Shown: positions 24,300 through 35,584 of the stretch, in pieces
Layout: the number at the start of each line of letters is the position of its first letter
Numbering within the stretch: the stretch's first letter is position 1
Source of the DNA: Deroplatys truncata
Lineage: Eukaryota; Arthropoda; Insecta; Mantodea; Mantidae
Length of the DNA stretch: 64,000 nucleotides
Direction of reading: 5' to 3'
Assembly (NCBI GenBank): GCA_030765065.1
Contig: CM060976.1
Coordinates: 57,272,539-57,336,538 of the forward strand
Translations under genes and position numbers: made by a program
The notes under the pieces: generated by a model
Databases searched by the model: none
What the model was told of the DNA's origin: nothing
What the model saw: only the letters and a program-made list of their open reading frames with translations

Positions 24300-26875
24300 G
24301 GAAGAATTGAGGAAGTGACGTGTAGTGTTTTGATTGGTTCGTTAATTTGGGGTGGGAGATGGAGGAAGGGAGATGGAGGAGTATGGAGTTCGCGTGATGG
24401 AGAGGAGCTGGGTGGCGAGGTGTTGTCTGTGCGGAGGTCGGTACTGAAAGAGGGGTAAAGATGGGGAGCGAGGGATAAAAAGTGTAACAGAAAGTGACGT
24501 GTGAAGTTGTGATTGGTGGGAGTAAGAAGTGATTTTATTGGTGGAAAGGAACAAATGAGAGTTGTTGATTGGTAGGAATAAGAGGGATTATGATTGGTGG
24601 AAAAGAAAAAGTTGTGGGAGTGGGGTATGTTGGAGGTGATGGGAAAGGTGAGTTTTGCTAGCAGCAAGATTTGCAAAAGCCTGTCTTGAACTGATCAGCA
24701 ATTTTTGAACGTCGGATGGTAGTTTTCTTGAGTGGATAGAGAGATGGGGGCGATATGAGATGCGGTGGCGAAAATGGGAACTAGACAAGGTTGTTGAGAC
24801 AAGAGGTTTAAGGACGAGGAAATTTGGAGGTTAGTGGTGAACACGGCGGTCGCAAGAGGTGGGGGTAAGGAGACGCGGTGGTGAGAATGGGAACTAAAAG
24901 AAGATGGCGGTAGCAAGAGGTTAGAAGAGTAGATTTTGAGGTTAAAATAGCGGGAACTAAAAATGGCGGAGGGTCTGCGACAAGGAGATGCGGTGAGAAC
25001 TAAACAAGATGGCGGACGCAAGAGGTGGGAAAGGAGGTTTGAGGTTACAGTACCAAAACATGAAAGGATATATTCCTACGCCAAGCAGGTCCGAAAAATA
25101 ATTATGCGTGTGTTACTTACCTGTTACCGGTGTGGATGCGTCACCAAAAGCGCGGCACGCGACGCGAAAAAATAAAAGCAAACTGTTTTTGAAAATGCTT
25201 AACCAGCTTTAAGATCAACCAACATCACTACGCACTGATATACCTAGGTTTTTAAAGCGGTACAGACACCCTTTGCAGAGGCGTAATTTAACTATACCAA
25301 AAACCTGGTACTGGACCATCGTGATGGTCGCTAGCGTACGTAGGAGCAGGGTTCTCAAGCCGGTCGAAAGCGGTCAAAAACGTGTACGACGTAGGTGTTC
25401 GCAGTAGCTGCTGTCGAGTCAACCGTCGAGGTGTGAATAAACGAGATCTGTTCTCGCCGGCAATTTGGTTCGGAGATGTGAGCAGCGGCGAGGTGTTGTC
25501 TGTGCGGAGGTCGGGACTGAAAGAGGGAAAAGATGGGGAGCGAGGGATAAAAAGTGTAACAGAAAGTGACGTGTGAAGTTGTGATTGGTGGGAATAAGAA
25601 GTGATTTTATTGGTGGAAAGGAGCAAATGAAAGTTGCTGATTGGTAAGAATAAGAGAGGTTATGATTGGTGGAAAGAAAAAGGAGTGGGGTATGTTGGAG
25701 GTGATGGGAAAGGTAAGTTTTGCTAGCAACAAGATTTGCAAAAGCCTGTCGTGAACTGATCAGCAATTTTTGAACGTTGGATGGTAGTTTTCTTGAGTGG
25801 ATAGAGAGATGGGGCGATATGAGATGCGGTGGCGAAAATGGGAACTAAACAAGGTGGTTGAGACAAGAGGTTTAAGGACGAGGAAAGTTGGAGGTTAGTG
25901 GTGAACATGGCGGTCGCAAGAGGTGGGGGTAAGGAGATGCGGTGGTGAGAATGGGAACTAAAAGAAGATGGCGGTAGCAAGAGGTTAGAAGAGTAGATTT
26001 TGAGGTTAAAATAGCGGGAACTAAAAATGGCGGAGGGTTTGCGACAAGGAGATGCGGTGAGAACTAAACAAGATGGCGGACGCAAGAGGAGGGTAAGGAG
26101 GTTTGAGGTTACAGTACCAAAACACGAAAGGATATATTCCTACGCCAAGCAGGTCCGAAAAATAATTATGCGTGTGTTACTTACCTGTTACCGGTGTGGA
26201 TGCGTCACCAAAAGCGCGGCACGCGAGGCGGAAAAATAAAAGCAAACTGTTTTTGAAAATGCTTAACCAGCTTTAAGATCAACCAACATCACTACGCACT
26301 GATATACCTAGGTTTTTAAAGCGGTACAGACACCCTTTGCAGAGGCGTAATTTAACTATACCAAAACCTGGTACTGGACCATCGTGATGGTCGCTAGCGT
26401 ACGTAGGAGCAGGGTTCTCAAGCCGGTCGAAAGCGGTCAAAAACGTGTACGACGTAGGTGTTGGCAGTAGCTGCTGCCGAGGCAACCGTCGAGGTGCGAA
26501 TGAACGAGATCTGTTCTTGCAGGCAATCTGGTTGAGAGATGAGAGGCGCGGTGGTAAAAATGTGAACTAAATAAGATGGCGGAGGCACGAAGTTGAGGTT
26601 AAGGAGCGGCGAGGCGTTGACTGTGCGGCGGTTGGGGTCTGAAAGAGGGGGAAAGATGGCGAACGAGGGATAAAAAGTATAACAGAAAGTGACGTGTGAA
26701 GTTGTGATTGGTGGGAATAAGAAGTGACGTTATTGGTGGAAAGGAACAAATGAAAGTTGCTGATTGGCGAGAATAAGAGAGATTATGATTGGTGGAAAGA
26801 AAAAAGGTGTGGGAGTGGGGTATGTTGGAGGTGATGGAAAAGGTGAGTTTTGCTACCAACAACATTTGCAAAAGC
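24300..26875 (-). repeat. 1,064-bp tandem units with CCAAT-rich promoter-like cassettes (left arm)
   Basis: Two full units and one partial unit lie in tandem; for example the same frame starts at 24963 and 26027, 1,064 bp apart. Read on the minus strand each cassette carries four CCAAT boxes about 30-40 bp apart (CCACCAATCATAATC and similar), a CACGTCAC CRE-like site, then repeated CCGCCATCTT segments. The full units also carry a strong donor (AACAG then GTAAGT). Open frames here are artefacts of the pyrimidine-rich strand. Confidence 0.8.
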
Positions 26876-26889
26876 CTATGCAGAACTCA

Positions 26890-27295
26890 TCAGCAATTTT
26901 AAATAACTAGTGTTTCGGGGGTTTTCTCTGGTTGGTAGACGAATGCAAGCTGTTTCTACCATACTTATATTATTCGTCTTTTTCCTTTTTTTTTTTAAAA
27001 TGACTAGTTTTTTTTTTTTTTTTTTTTTTTTTTGGGAGTTTTCTGCGGATGGTAAACAAATGCAAGCTCTTTCTGCTTTTTCATAGGTTTTCCCTGGTTG
27101 GTAGGCGTGATCGGTAAGCGTTAGAATACTCTTAGAGCTTTTTTCAGGTTTTTTAGCGGTTGTCCCTGGCCGGTAGGCAAATGATAAAGTTTTTCTATAA
27201 CGTCGTCGTTTTGGCTTGTGGCGCACGGATACTAGGCACGTACTCGCGCGCGCGCGCGCGCGCGCACACACACACACACACACTAAAATAGTAGC
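26890..27295 (-). repeat. Degenerate short repeats with (CG)n(CA)n tract (left arm)
   Basis: Read on the minus strand, a segment with TACCAACCAGGGAAAACC-like blocks recurs about four times, separated by A-rich stretches including a long A run. A (CG)n(CA)n tract lies at about 27245-27283. The open frame here is lysine-rich and reads the repeat in phase (YRPGTT.., YQPGKT.., LPTREN..), but no known protein is matched. Confidence 0.6.
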
Positions 27296-27302
27296 GTATA
27301 AA

Positions 27303-30300
27303 AAAAAACTGATGTGTTACACTCACATGACTTTCTCTACTCTTGTACAATCTAATTGGTAGCTTTTAAGCGATAGTCAAATATTTTAACGCTGGTTGCT
27401 ATGTGGCGAATTCCATTCTGTTTGCATGTTCAGGACATAAAAAAAATGAATAAACGAATTTGAGAAAAAGTATAAGTATTGGAAAATTTAAGGAAATAAC
27501 AAGCAATATCTCGAAAACGGTTCCCTCAACAAAAGAAACGTATATGACATAAGTTGTGTATTTTAACGCGATCTACATTTTTTGTGTAGTAAAATTTTGT
27601 CTATCTCTTATGGTTTACCAGTTATGCAAAAGTCGTTCACAATGAAGAATATTTTTGGAGACATTCCCAGAAAATTCGAGATATACATTTTATTTGACAT
27701 GACAATATCTTAAACATATGATGTTTTAATCAAAATCGTTAGAGCCGTTTTTGAGAAAATTAAAATTTTCGAAAAATGTTCCATGTAAAGGGTAGTCTGG
27801 GGTGGGGGGATTTTCTTGAAAACCTTCATGTCGTATCTCTGGAAGATACTGAACCTAAATACCAAGTTTGGTGTTTATCCGACTGTTCGTTTTTGAGTTA
27901 TGCTGTTCACAGACACACAGACACACAGACAGACACACACACGGACATGTTTCCAAAAATGCTTTTTTTTTTTTTTTTCTGGATTCAGTGATTCTCAAAA
28001 CATGTATTTCGAGTGAAATCTCGGTATCGAATTTTTGGGTGGAATGCAATACTTCCCCTACTTACTATACGTAGTAGAGAAAGTAAAAATGAATAACGCA
28101 TTTGAGAAAAAGTATAAGTATTGGAAAATTTAAAGGAAATAACAAGCAATATCTCGAAAAACGGTTCACTCAACAAAATAAATGTATATGGCATAAGTTG
28201 TGTATTTTAACGCGATCTACATTTTTTGTGTAGCAAACTTTTGTCTATCTCTTACGGTTTATCAGTTATGAAAAAGTCGTTCACAATGAAGAATTCTTTT
28301 GGAGACATTCCCAGAAAATTCGAGATATACATTTCATTTCTCTCGACATTATCTTAAATATATGATATTTTCATCAAAATCGTTAGAGCCATTTTTTAAT
28401 ACAAAGAGAACGGGATTTCACAAGTGAAACAGTACTGTGATAACGATACCACTGAAACAAAAAAAAAAATCTGATGTGTAACACTCACATGACTTTCTCA
28501 ACTCTTGTACAAAGTATTTTTACAAACGCTTATTCCCCATCTAGTTCATGTTAATCGAGATAAACATTTGCAAAATCTATTTTATTGCTAATTTTCTTGT
28601 ATAAAAAAAAAATCTGATGTGTAACACTCACATGACGTTCTCTACTCTTGTACAAAGTATTTTTACAAACGCTTATGCTCCATCTAGTTCATGTTAATCG
28701 AGATAAACATTTGCAAACTCTATTTTATTGCTAATTTTCTTGTAGATGTAGGGGAAAATATATTTACAAGGGGAATATAGAAAAACAGTAGCCTTTAAGC
28801 ACATACATATCTCTTAATAGCTGGTTGCTATGTGCAACACCATTCTTTTTGCCACAGATTAATACTGTTTGCATATCAAAGACAAAAAAAAATGAATAAC
28901 GAAGTCCCATTTGAGAAAATAAATATTGGAAAATTAACAAACAATATCTCGAAAACGGTTCACTCAACAACAAAAATGTATATTACATAAGATGTGTATT
29001 TTAACGCGATCTACATTTTTTGTGTAGTAAAATTTTGTCTATCTCTTACGGTTTTTCAGTTATGAAAAAGACGTTCACAATGAAGAATACTTTTGGAGAC
29101 ATTCCCAGAAAATTCGAGATATACATTTCATTTCTCACGACATTATATTAAACATACGATATTTTTCATCAAAATCGTTAGAGCCATTTTTTTTAATACA
29201 AAGAGAACGGGATTTCACAAGTGAAACAGTACTGTGATAACGATACCAACAAAACTAATTATTATTCACCCACTGAAACACATAAAAAAAATCTGATGTG
29301 TAACACTCACATGACTTTTCTCATCTCTTGTACAAAGTATTTTTACAAACGCTTATTCCCCATCTAGTTCATGTTAATCGAGATAAACATTTGCAAACTC
29401 TGTTTTATTGCTAATTTTGTTGTAGATGTAGGGAAAATATATTTACAAGGGGAATATAGAAAAACAGTAGCCTTTAAGCACATACATATCTCTTAATAGC
29501 TGGTTGCTATGTGCAACACCATTCTTTTTGCCACAGATTAATACTGTTTGCATATCAAAGACAAAAAAAAAATGAATAACGAAGTCCCATTTGAGAAAAT
29601 AAATATTGGAAAATTAACAAACAATATCTCGAAAACGGTTCACTCAACAACAAAAATGTATATTACATAAGATGTGTATTTTAACGCGATCTACATTTTT
29701 TGTGTAGTAAAATTTTGTCTATCTCTTACGGTTTTTCAGTTATGAAAAAGACGTTCACAATGAAGAATACTTTTGGAGACATTCCCAGATAAATTCGAGA
29801 TATACATTTCATTTCTCACGACATTATATTAAACATACGATATTTTTCATCAAAATCGTTAGAGCCATTTTTTTTAATACAAAGAGAACGGGATTTCACA
29901 AGTGAAACAGTACTGTGATAACGATACCAACAAAACTAATTATTATTCACCCACTGAAACACATAAAAAAAATCTGATGTGTAACACTCACATGACTTTT
30001 CTCATCTCTTGTACAAAGTATTTTTACAAACGCTTATTCCCCATCTAGTTCATGTTAATCGAGATAAACATTTGCAAACTCTGTTTTATTGCTAATTTTG
30101 TTGTAGATGTAGGGAAAATATATTTACAAGGGGAATATAGAAAAACAGTAGCCTTTAAGCACATACATATCTCTTAATAGCTGGTTGCTATGTGCAGTAC
30201 CATTCTTTTTGCCACAGATTAATACTCTTTGCATATCAAAGACAAAAAAAAATGAATAACGAATTCCCATTTGAGAAAATAACTATTGGAAAATTTAAGT

Positions 30301-30390
30301 AAATAACAAGCAATATCTCGAAAACGGTTCACTCAACAATAAAGATGTATATGACATAAGTTGTGTATTTTAACGCGATCTACATACTTT
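27303..30390 (-). repeat. Tandem Rep-A copies (left arm)
   Basis: One nearly complete Rep-A copy (27303-28082) is followed by partial copies. The last are in tandem with a period of about 0.68 kb, judged from the recurring TCTGATGTGTAACACTCACA at about 28470, 28614, 29291 and 29972. All are on the minus strand. The copies within the array are nearly identical to each other, unlike the dispersed copies, so the tandem growth is recent. Confidence 0.8.
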
Positions 30391-30840
30391 CGTACTCACC
30401 TATAAGATATAGAGGGTAGAGGTCGTACGAACGTAGCACTTTGAGAATCTATATTCAACAGTTGGTGTTACTCCTTAGAAAGGAAGTATCTGCTGATTTT
30501 TATTTAATTCTTTACATTTTACATAACACGTATGCACTGGCACAGCACAAAAGCACTACACACAATACTCAGTTTTAATATTTGCACTAATAACATCAGG
30601 AATAACTGAAGTCTGCAAACAGTCATTTCCCATGGGCAGCCTTACGTACAGAAAACGTGTGTGGCTGATCTATGCGTAAAAAGAGCCTGAGAGCGGATGT
30701 ACGTCAACGGTAAAATCTTTTAAATGCATTTTTATTGGCGATGGTAGAAAACGTGCAGTGGTGGATCGTGAAAATTCATATAAATGGATGTATCACCTCA
30801 TAATAAGCCTCTATATACCAAGAATATTGAGTTTTTAAAA
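30391..30840 (-). promoter_or_regulatory. Promoter/first-exon-like segment ending in a splice donor (left arm)
   Basis: On the minus strand, this unique 450-bp segment lies downstream of the minisatellite and ends CTTATAG then GTGAGTACG. The donor is strong and the segment has no long open frame, so a non-coding first exon is one reading. It has no match elsewhere in the window except its mirror copy. Function is inferred only from the donor and the position. Confidence 0.35.
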
Positions 30841-30846
30841 AGTCAG

Positions 30847-32404
30847 CAACTGTACCTGTGTTTCTATACGTGAACGTCAGATGACAGCTTCGATACGTGT
30901 CCACGGAGACCTTAGTGCTAGGCAACTGTACCTCTGTTTCTATACGTGAACGGCAGATTGCAGCTTCGATACGTGTCCACGGAGACCTTAGTGCTAGGCA
31001 ACTGTACCTCTGTTTCTATACGTGAACGGCAGATTGCAGCTTCGATACGTGTCCACGGAGACCTTAGTGCTAGGCAACTGCACCTCTGTTTCTATACGTG
31101 AACGGCAGATTGCAGCTTCGATACGTGTCCACGGAGACCTTAGCGCTAGGCAACTGCACCTCTGTTTCTATACGTGAACGGCAGATTGCAGCTTCGATAC
31201 GTGTCCACGGAGACCTTAGTGCTAGGCAACTGTACCTCTGTTTCTATACGTGAACGGCAGATTGCAGCTTCGATACGTGTCCACGGAGACCTTAGTGCTA
31301 GGCAACTGTACCTCTGTTTGTATACGTGAACGGCAGATTGCAGCTTCGATACGTGTCCACGGAGACCTTAGTGCTAGGCAACTGCACCTCTGTTTCTATA
31401 CGTGAACGGCAGATTGCAGCTTCGATACGTATCCACGGAGACCTTAGTGCTAGGCAACTGCACCTCTGTTTCTATACGTGAACGGCAGATTGCAGCTTCA
31501 ATACGTGTCCACGGAGACCTTAGTGCTAGGCAACTGTACCTCTGTTTCTATACGTGAACGGGAGATTGCAGCTTCGATACGTGTCCACGGAGACCTTAGT
31601 GCTAGGCAACTGCACCTCTGTTTCTATACGTGAACGTCAAATTGCAGCTTCGATACGTGTCCACGGAGACCTTAGTGCTAGGCAACTGCACCTCTGTTTC
31701 TATACGTGAACGGCAGATTGCAGCTTCGATACGTATCCACGGGGACCTTAGTGCTAGGGAACTGCACCTCTGTTTGTATACGTGAACGGCAGATTGCAGC
31801 TTCAATACGTGTACACGGAGACCTTAGTGCTAGGCAGCTGTACCTCTGTTTCTATACGTGAACGGCAGATTGCAGCTTCGATACGTGTCCACGGAGATCT
31901 TAGTGCTAGGCAGCTATACCTGTTTCTATACGTGAACGTCAGATTGCAGCTTCGATACGTGTTCACGGAGACCTTAGTGCTAGGCAACTGTACCTGTGTT
32001 TCTATACGTGTCCACGGAGACCTTAGTGCTAGACAACTGTACCTCTGTTTCTATACGTGAACGGCAGATTGCAGCTTCAATACGTGTCCACGGAGACCTT
32101 AGTGCTAGTGCTAGGCAACTATACCTCTGTTTCTATACGTGAACGGCAGATTGCAGGTTCGATACGTGTCCACGGAGATCTTAGTGCTAGGCAACTATAC
32201 CTGTTTCTATACGTGAACGGCAGATTGCAGCTTCGATACGTGTCCACGGAGACCTTAGTGCTAGGCAACTGTACCTGTGTTTCTATACGTGAACGTCAGA
32301 TGGCAGCTTCGATACGTGTCCACGGAGACCTTAGTGTTAGGCAACTGTACCTCTGTTTCTATACGTGAACGGCAGATTGCAGCTTCGATACGTGTCCACG
32401 GAGA
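30847..32404. repeat. 76-bp minisatellite, about 20 copies (left arm)
   Basis: The unit includes TTTCTATACGTGAACGGCAG and CGATACGTGTCCACGGAGAC. Successive TTTCTATACG starts at 30861, 30937 and 31013 fix the 76-bp period. Each unit has two ACGTG cores 27 bp apart. A few units are shortened or carry duplicated pieces. The open frames in it (for example 31782-32368) exist only because the unit lacks stops in some frames. Confidence 0.95.
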
Positions 32405-32616
32405 CCTTTCGCTTCAGGTGACAAAATAACACTAGGCACTTGTGTGCCGTGGTGTAAGCCGCAATCACGGTATTGGTAGCGTGGATCTCCTTGGGGCTCT
32501 CCTCGGAGTTACCTCAACACCACGTACATGACCTGGTTCGTCACGGGTACGCAGGTCTGCACTACCACTTCCTCGGCGTTGAGCAGGCCCAGGAGGCGAT
32601 CGTACCGGTACACCAG
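32405..32616 (-). pseudogene. Fossil fragment of protein-primed family B DNA polymerase (left arm)
   Basis: This is the mirror copy of 33354-33565. See that entry for the motif. It is a broken remnant. Confidence 0.55.
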
Positions 32617-32679
32617 CTAGCACGTGGACATGTTATCGCGCGGTGGTGTTGCGTGTGCGAGGTATGGAAACTCAAGGAC

Positions 32680-32880
32680 GCAAAACATGCACGACCGAGG
32701 GTTAAAAAGCAGAACAAGTAGTGACGTGGAGCGTTGTGATTGGTGTAAATAAGACGATCTCTGATAGGTGGACAAATTGAAATAACGTGATGTGATAGGC
32801 GAAAATAAAATCAAAGGTGATTGGATGAAAAATGACGAGAAGGAATTAGCGGTGAATTTGTGAACTAAGATGGCGAAGAT
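32680..32880 (-). promoter_or_regulatory. Central CCAAT/CRE cassette (left arm)
   Basis: This is the mirror copy of 33090-33300. It reads away from the centre, toward the polymerase fossil. Confidence 0.5.
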
Positions 32881-32971
32881 TTTTTTTTTTTTTAAAAAAA
32901 AGGATAATATAAGTACGGCAACTGTAACGGTTTACGGCAAACGCGCGCCGCGCAATGCGTCACGCCCGGGC

Positions 32972-33000
32972 AATAAAACAAAAATCATATTGAGCAAGAT
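32972..33000. other. Palindrome spacer
   Basis: This 29-bp asymmetric, A-rich segment joins the two arms. On both sides stands GC-rich sequence (CGCGCGCCGCGCAATGCGTC) with a TTTTTAAAAA-type run slightly further out. In single strands the arms would form a hairpin with this as the loop. Confidence 0.85.
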
Positions 33001-33089
33001 GCCCGGCGTGACGCATTGCGCGGCGCGCGTTTGCCGTAAACCGTTACAGTTGCCGTACTTATATTATCCTTTTTTTTAAAAAAAAAAAA

Positions 33090-33300
33090 ATCTTCGCCAT
33101 CTTAGTTCACAAATTCACCGCTAATTCCTTCTCGTCATTTTTCATCCAATCACCTTTGATTTTATTTTCGCCTATCACATCACGTTATTTCAATTTGTCC
33201 ACCTATCAGAGATCGTCTTATTTACACCAATCACAACGCTCCACGTCACTACTTGTTCTGCTTTTTAACCCTCGGTCGTGCATGTTTTGCGTCCTTGAGT
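33090..33300 (+). promoter_or_regulatory. Central CCAAT/CRE cassette (right arm)
   Basis: It contains CGCCATCTTAGTTC, CCAAT at 33146-33150 and 33227-33231, CACGTCAC at 33242-33249, then TTTTTAACCCTCGG. The same order of blocks (CCAATCACAAC, CACGTCAC, TTTTTATCCCTCG) makes up the outer 1,064-bp cassettes, so these are homologous. It stands just upstream of the polymerase-like fragment on the same strand, as a native promoter would. Confidence 0.55.
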
Positions 33301-33353
33301 TTCCATACCTCGCACACGCAACACCACCGCGCGATAACATGTCCACGTGCTAG

Positions 33354-33565
33354 CTGGTGTACCGGTACGATCGCCTCCTGGGCCTGCTCAACGCCGAGGA
33401 AGTGGTAGTGCAGACCTGCGTACCCGTGACGAACCAGGTCATGTACGTGGTGTTGAGGTAACTCCGAGGAGAGCCCCAAGGAGATCCACGCTACCAATAC
33501 CGTGATTGCGGCTTACACCACGGCACACAAGTGCCTAGTGTTATTTTGTCACCTGAAGCGAAAGG
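33354..33565 (+). pseudogene. Fossil fragment of protein-primed family B DNA polymerase, Polinton-like (right arm)
   Basis: This GC-rich island has markedly different composition from its surroundings. At 33496-33528 it reads NTVIAAYTTAH, the conserved helix just before the catalytic YxDTD motif of protein-primed family B polymerases of Polintons/Mavericks and related insect viruses. Upstream residues are also compatible with that family. Only about 70 codons' worth remain; the fragment is broken and stops where the minisatellite begins. No capsid, integrase or protease was seen. An adintovirus- or bidnavirus-type source is possible. The assignment rests on remembered motifs. Confidence 0.6.
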
Positions 33566-35123
33566 TCTCCGTGGACACGTATCGAAGCTGCAATCTGCCG
33601 TTCACGTATAGAAACAGAGGTACAGTTGCCTAACACTAAGGTCTCCGTGGACACGTATCGAAGCTGCCATCTGACGTTCACGTATAGAAACACAGGTACA
33701 GTTGCCTAGCACTAAGGTCTCCGTGGACACGTATCGAAGCTGCAATCTGCCGTTCACGTATAGAAACAGGTATAGTTGCCTAGCACTAAGATCTCCGTGG
33801 ACACGTATCGAACCTGCAATCTGCCGTTCACGTATAGAAACAGAGGTATAGTTGCCTAGCACTAGCACTAAGGTCTCCGTGGACACGTATTGAAGCTGCA
33901 ATCTGCCGTTCACGTATAGAAACAGAGGTACAGTTGTCTAGCACTAAGGTCTCCGTGGACACGTATAGAAACACAGGTACAGTTGCCTAGCACTAAGGTC
34001 TCCGTGAACACGTATCGAAGCTGCAATCTGACGTTCACGTATAGAAACAGGTATAGCTGCCTAGCACTAAGATCTCCGTGGACACGTATCGAAGCTGCAA
34101 TCTGCCGTTCACGTATAGAAACAGAGGTACAGCTGCCTAGCACTAAGGTCTCCGTGTACACGTATTGAAGCTGCAATCTGCCGTTCACGTATACAAACAG
34201 AGGTGCAGTTCCCTAGCACTAAGGTCCCCGTGGATACGTATCGAAGCTGCAATCTGCCGTTCACGTATAGAAACAGAGGTGCAGTTGCCTAGCACTAAGG
34301 TCTCCGTGGACACGTATCGAAGCTGCAATTTGACGTTCACGTATAGAAACAGAGGTGCAGTTGCCTAGCACTAAGGTCTCCGTGGACACGTATCGAAGCT
34401 GCAATCTCCCGTTCACGTATAGAAACAGAGGTACAGTTGCCTAGCACTAAGGTCTCCGTGGACACGTATTGAAGCTGCAATCTGCCGTTCACGTATAGAA
34501 ACAGAGGTGCAGTTGCCTAGCACTAAGGTCTCCGTGGATACGTATCGAAGCTGCAATCTGCCGTTCACGTATAGAAACAGAGGTGCAGTTGCCTAGCACT
34601 AAGGTCTCCGTGGACACGTATCGAAGCTGCAATCTGCCGTTCACGTATACAAACAGAGGTACAGTTGCCTAGCACTAAGGTCTCCGTGGACACGTATCGA
34701 AGCTGCAATCTGCCGTTCACGTATAGAAACAGAGGTACAGTTGCCTAGCACTAAGGTCTCCGTGGACACGTATCGAAGCTGCAATCTGCCGTTCACGTAT
34801 AGAAACAGAGGTGCAGTTGCCTAGCGCTAAGGTCTCCGTGGACACGTATCGAAGCTGCAATCTGCCGTTCACGTATAGAAACAGAGGTGCAGTTGCCTAG
34901 CACTAAGGTCTCCGTGGACACGTATCGAAGCTGCAATCTGCCGTTCACGTATAGAAACAGAGGTACAGTTGCCTAGCACTAAGGTCTCCGTGGACACGTA
35001 TCGAAGCTGCAATCTGCCGTTCACGTATAGAAACAGAGGTACAGTTGCCTAGCACTAAGGTCTCCGTGGACACGTATCGAAGCTGTCATCTGACGTTCAC
35101 GTATAGAAACACAGGTACAGTTG
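33566..35123. repeat. 76-bp minisatellite, about 20 copies (right arm)
   Basis: Mirror of 30847-32404, with the same unit variants in mirrored order, so the array was copied as a block and not expanded independently. Confidence 0.95.
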
Positions 35124-35575
35124 CTGACTTTTTAAAAACTCAATATTCTTGGTATATAGAGGCTTATTATGAGGTGATACATCCATTTATATGAATTTTC
35201 ACGATCCACCACTGCACGTTTTCTACCATCGCCAATAAAAATGCATTTAAAAGATTTTACCGCTGACGTACATCCGCTCTCAGGCTCTTTTTACGCATAG
35301 ATCAGCCACACACGTTTTCTGTACGTAAGGCTGCCCATGGGAAATGACTGTTTGCAGACTTCAGTTATTCCTGATGTTATTAGTGCAAATATTAAAACTG
35401 AGTATTGTGTGTAGTGCTTTTGTGCTGTGCCAGTGCATACGTGTTATGTAAAATGTAAAGAATTAAATAAAAATCAGCAGATACTTCCTTTCTAAGGAGT
35501 AACACCAACTGTTGAATATAGATTCTCAAAGTGCTACGTTCGTACGACCTCTACCCTCTATATCTTATAGGTGAG
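35124..35575 (+). promoter_or_regulatory. Promoter/first-exon-like segment ending in a splice donor (right arm)
   Basis: Mirror of 30391-30840. The donor GT is at 35571 (CTTATAG then GTGAGTACG). The one arm-to-arm substitution I found lies here, at 35263. Confidence 0.35.
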
Positions 35576-35584
35576 TACGAAAGT

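Noticed and set aside
24284-26871. Many proline/serine/histidine-rich open frames in the outer arms
   Set aside because: The pyrimidine-rich strand lacks stops in several frames at once; no domain, and the DNA signals are promoter-like instead.
30847-32404. CRISPR-like regular array
   Set aside because: Units are contiguous 76-bp copies with no unique spacers, in an animal genome.
32473-33497. 82-codon frame antisense to the polymerase fossil
   Set aside because: It is a shadow of the GC-rich polymerase-like sequence on the opposite strand.
31602-34368. Overlapping open frames across the 76-bp repeat
   Set aside because: They only reflect a stop-free phase of the minisatellite; the protein is a pure tandem artefact and appears on both strands.
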